Origin: Kitasatospora acidiphila
GTDB lineage: Bacteria; Actinomycetota; Actinomycetes; Streptomycetales; Streptomycetaceae
Direction: 5' to 3'
NCBI RefSeq assembly: GCF_006636205.1
Contig: NZ_VIGB01000002.1
Coordinates: forward strand, 19,147-83,146
Length of the DNA stretch: 64,000 nucleotides
A program made the position numbers and the translations under genes. Of this stretch, positions 63,131 to 64,000 are shown in pieces. The first letter of the stretch is position 1; each line of letters opens with the position of its first letter. Under the pieces are notes generated by a model. The model did no database searches and was not told the origin of the DNA. It worked only from the letters and a program-made list of their open reading frames with translations.

Positions 63131-64000
63131 GTGGAACCCGAGTACACCTGGTGGGGCGAGGTCCCCCACCACTACGCCACCCGCACCCGCCTGGCCGCCC
63201 TCGACCTGCCCCGCCAGGCCGCCGGCCCGGTCCGCGCCACCATCACCACCCGCAGTGCCACCAGCCGCAAGGACACCCTCGAGCTGTCCGACGTGCGCGA
63301 GCCCGTGCCCACCACGGCCACCGCCGCCCAGCTCGCCGCGGCCGCCACCCGCCGCACCAGCACCCACACCTGCCAGGACTGCGACGCCCGCCCGAAACCC
63401 CGTGTATCCCAGCCGCCGACGACCGGCTGCTGTGCAGCGCCTGCGCCCACATCCACCGCCTGCGCACCCGCCGGTAGGACGCCACCCAGCGCGCCCAGGC
63501 CGTCGCCGCCCGCGCCGCCGAGCTCCTGGCCGTCGAAGACCTAGCCGTCCTCGACGTCACCTACACCCCCGGCCTGCCCACCACAGCCGACACCCCGCGC
63601 CCGCCAGCCGCCGCCCGCATCACCGTCCTGGACCCCGCGACGCCCAGGCCCTGTACGACCGCACGGTCCGCCTGACCGGTCCCCGCACCCCGACACGCCC
63701 GCCGACGCCATCGACCCCGCCCCGGCCCTGGCCGACCTGCTCACCACGCGCACCGTCGTGCTCTGGACCCGAGCACCCTAGAACCCCTGCAGAACGCCGC
63801 ACGCCAGCTGAAGCTCGACGTCGGCGAACTGCTGCCGACCAGGCACGGCCGGGTCAACCACCTGGCCCACGCGGCCTCCACCTGGCGGGCCGACCTCGAC
63901 CCACACACCGGCGAACTGCGCCGCCACACCCCGCCCGGCACCGCCGACCGCCTCCTCTACCTGCTGCGCAAGATGGCCGACACCGCACCACCAGTCAGCA
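63131..64000 (+). pseudogene. Zinc-motif hypothetical protein, frameshifted, runs off right edge
   Basis: GTG 63131 (GGGAG upstream) begins MEPEYTWWGEVPHHYATRTR. A frame change after THTCQDCDARP leads to ETPCIPAADDRLLCSACAHIHRLRTRR, completing a CxxC...CxxC motif. Coding-like sequence continues past a stop: QRAQAVAARAAELLAVEDLAVLDVTYTP, then DAQALYDRTVRLTG, then LADLLTTRTVVLWTRAPLEP and LKLDVGELLPTRHGRVNHLAH...RLLYLLRKMADTAPP to the end. Several indels in C-rich runs separate these parts. Either a decayed gene or an error-rich stretch. Confidence 0.5.

Overview
The base composition (very GC-rich, third-position G/C almost everywhere), GTG/TTG starts behind clear Shine-Dalgarno sequences, and the gene families present (ANTAR/AraC regulators, RsbW-like ATPases, a DUF5988-type peptide, IstA-like and IS5-family transposases) indicate a Streptomyces or close relative. 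The mixture of two unrelated replication modules, several insertion sequences and many gene remnants points to an accessory region such as a linear plasmid, an integrated element or a chromosome arm. That placement is inference.

Layout. 0-3.6 kb: a prim-pol / P4-type helicase replication module with an iteron-rich probable origin. 3.9-7.1 kb: an unknown protein, then a tightly coupled operon of two tiny peptides and a 596-aa helical (DUF6895-like) protein. 7.3-9.9 kb: eroded fragments (amine oxidase, NIS synthetase, Nudix), a small membrane protein, a 17-aa hydrophobic peptide and an inverted repeat. 10-12.2 kb: a toxin-antitoxin-like pair and a frameshifted ANTAR/AraC regulator. 12.3-20.6 kb: two minus-strand clusters of IPT/TIG-repeat, YVTN-propeller and right-handed beta-helix proteins, separated by a broken IS. 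22-24.8 kb: a HTH protein and a DnaB-type helicase. 25.7-29.8 kb: a third TIG cluster. 30.6-39.5 kb: a DUF5988 peptide, a stand-alone ketosynthase, a KS-AT-DH-ER-KR-ACP polyketide synthase and an RsbW-like ATPase. 39.8-43 kb: an IstA-like transposase and fragments. 43.1-52.3 kb: an arylsulfotransferase-like protein, two multicopper oxidases and a fourth, partly decayed propeller/TIG + beta-helix cluster. 52.3-64 kb: small regulators, a TPR protein, TniQ-like genes, a HTH operon split by an IS5-family element, and repeat-punctuated plasmid-type genes running off the right edge.

The most distinctive signal is a leader element found four times (15.7, 20.6, 25.7 and 48.2 kb). Each copy sits 64-83 nt before the first gene of a TIG/propeller/beta-helix cluster and points towards it. 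It combines the 5' box CCGGTGGGCCGCCCATCCC (or a close variant) with a 3' box GGGCGCCC followed by a GGxGAxGA-like tail. Copy 3 is followed by a perfect 36-bp hairpin. This suggests a shared RNA- or protein-mediated control of a dispersed family of putative surface or extracellular proteins.

Most broken genes differ from an intact reading frame by one or two bases in a C or G run. Homopolymer sequencing error is therefore a real alternative to pseudogenisation. Two exceptions are structural: an 11-bp duplication in one transposase and an IS insertion with a TAA duplication.

Family names are from memory of conserved motifs. No database search was run.
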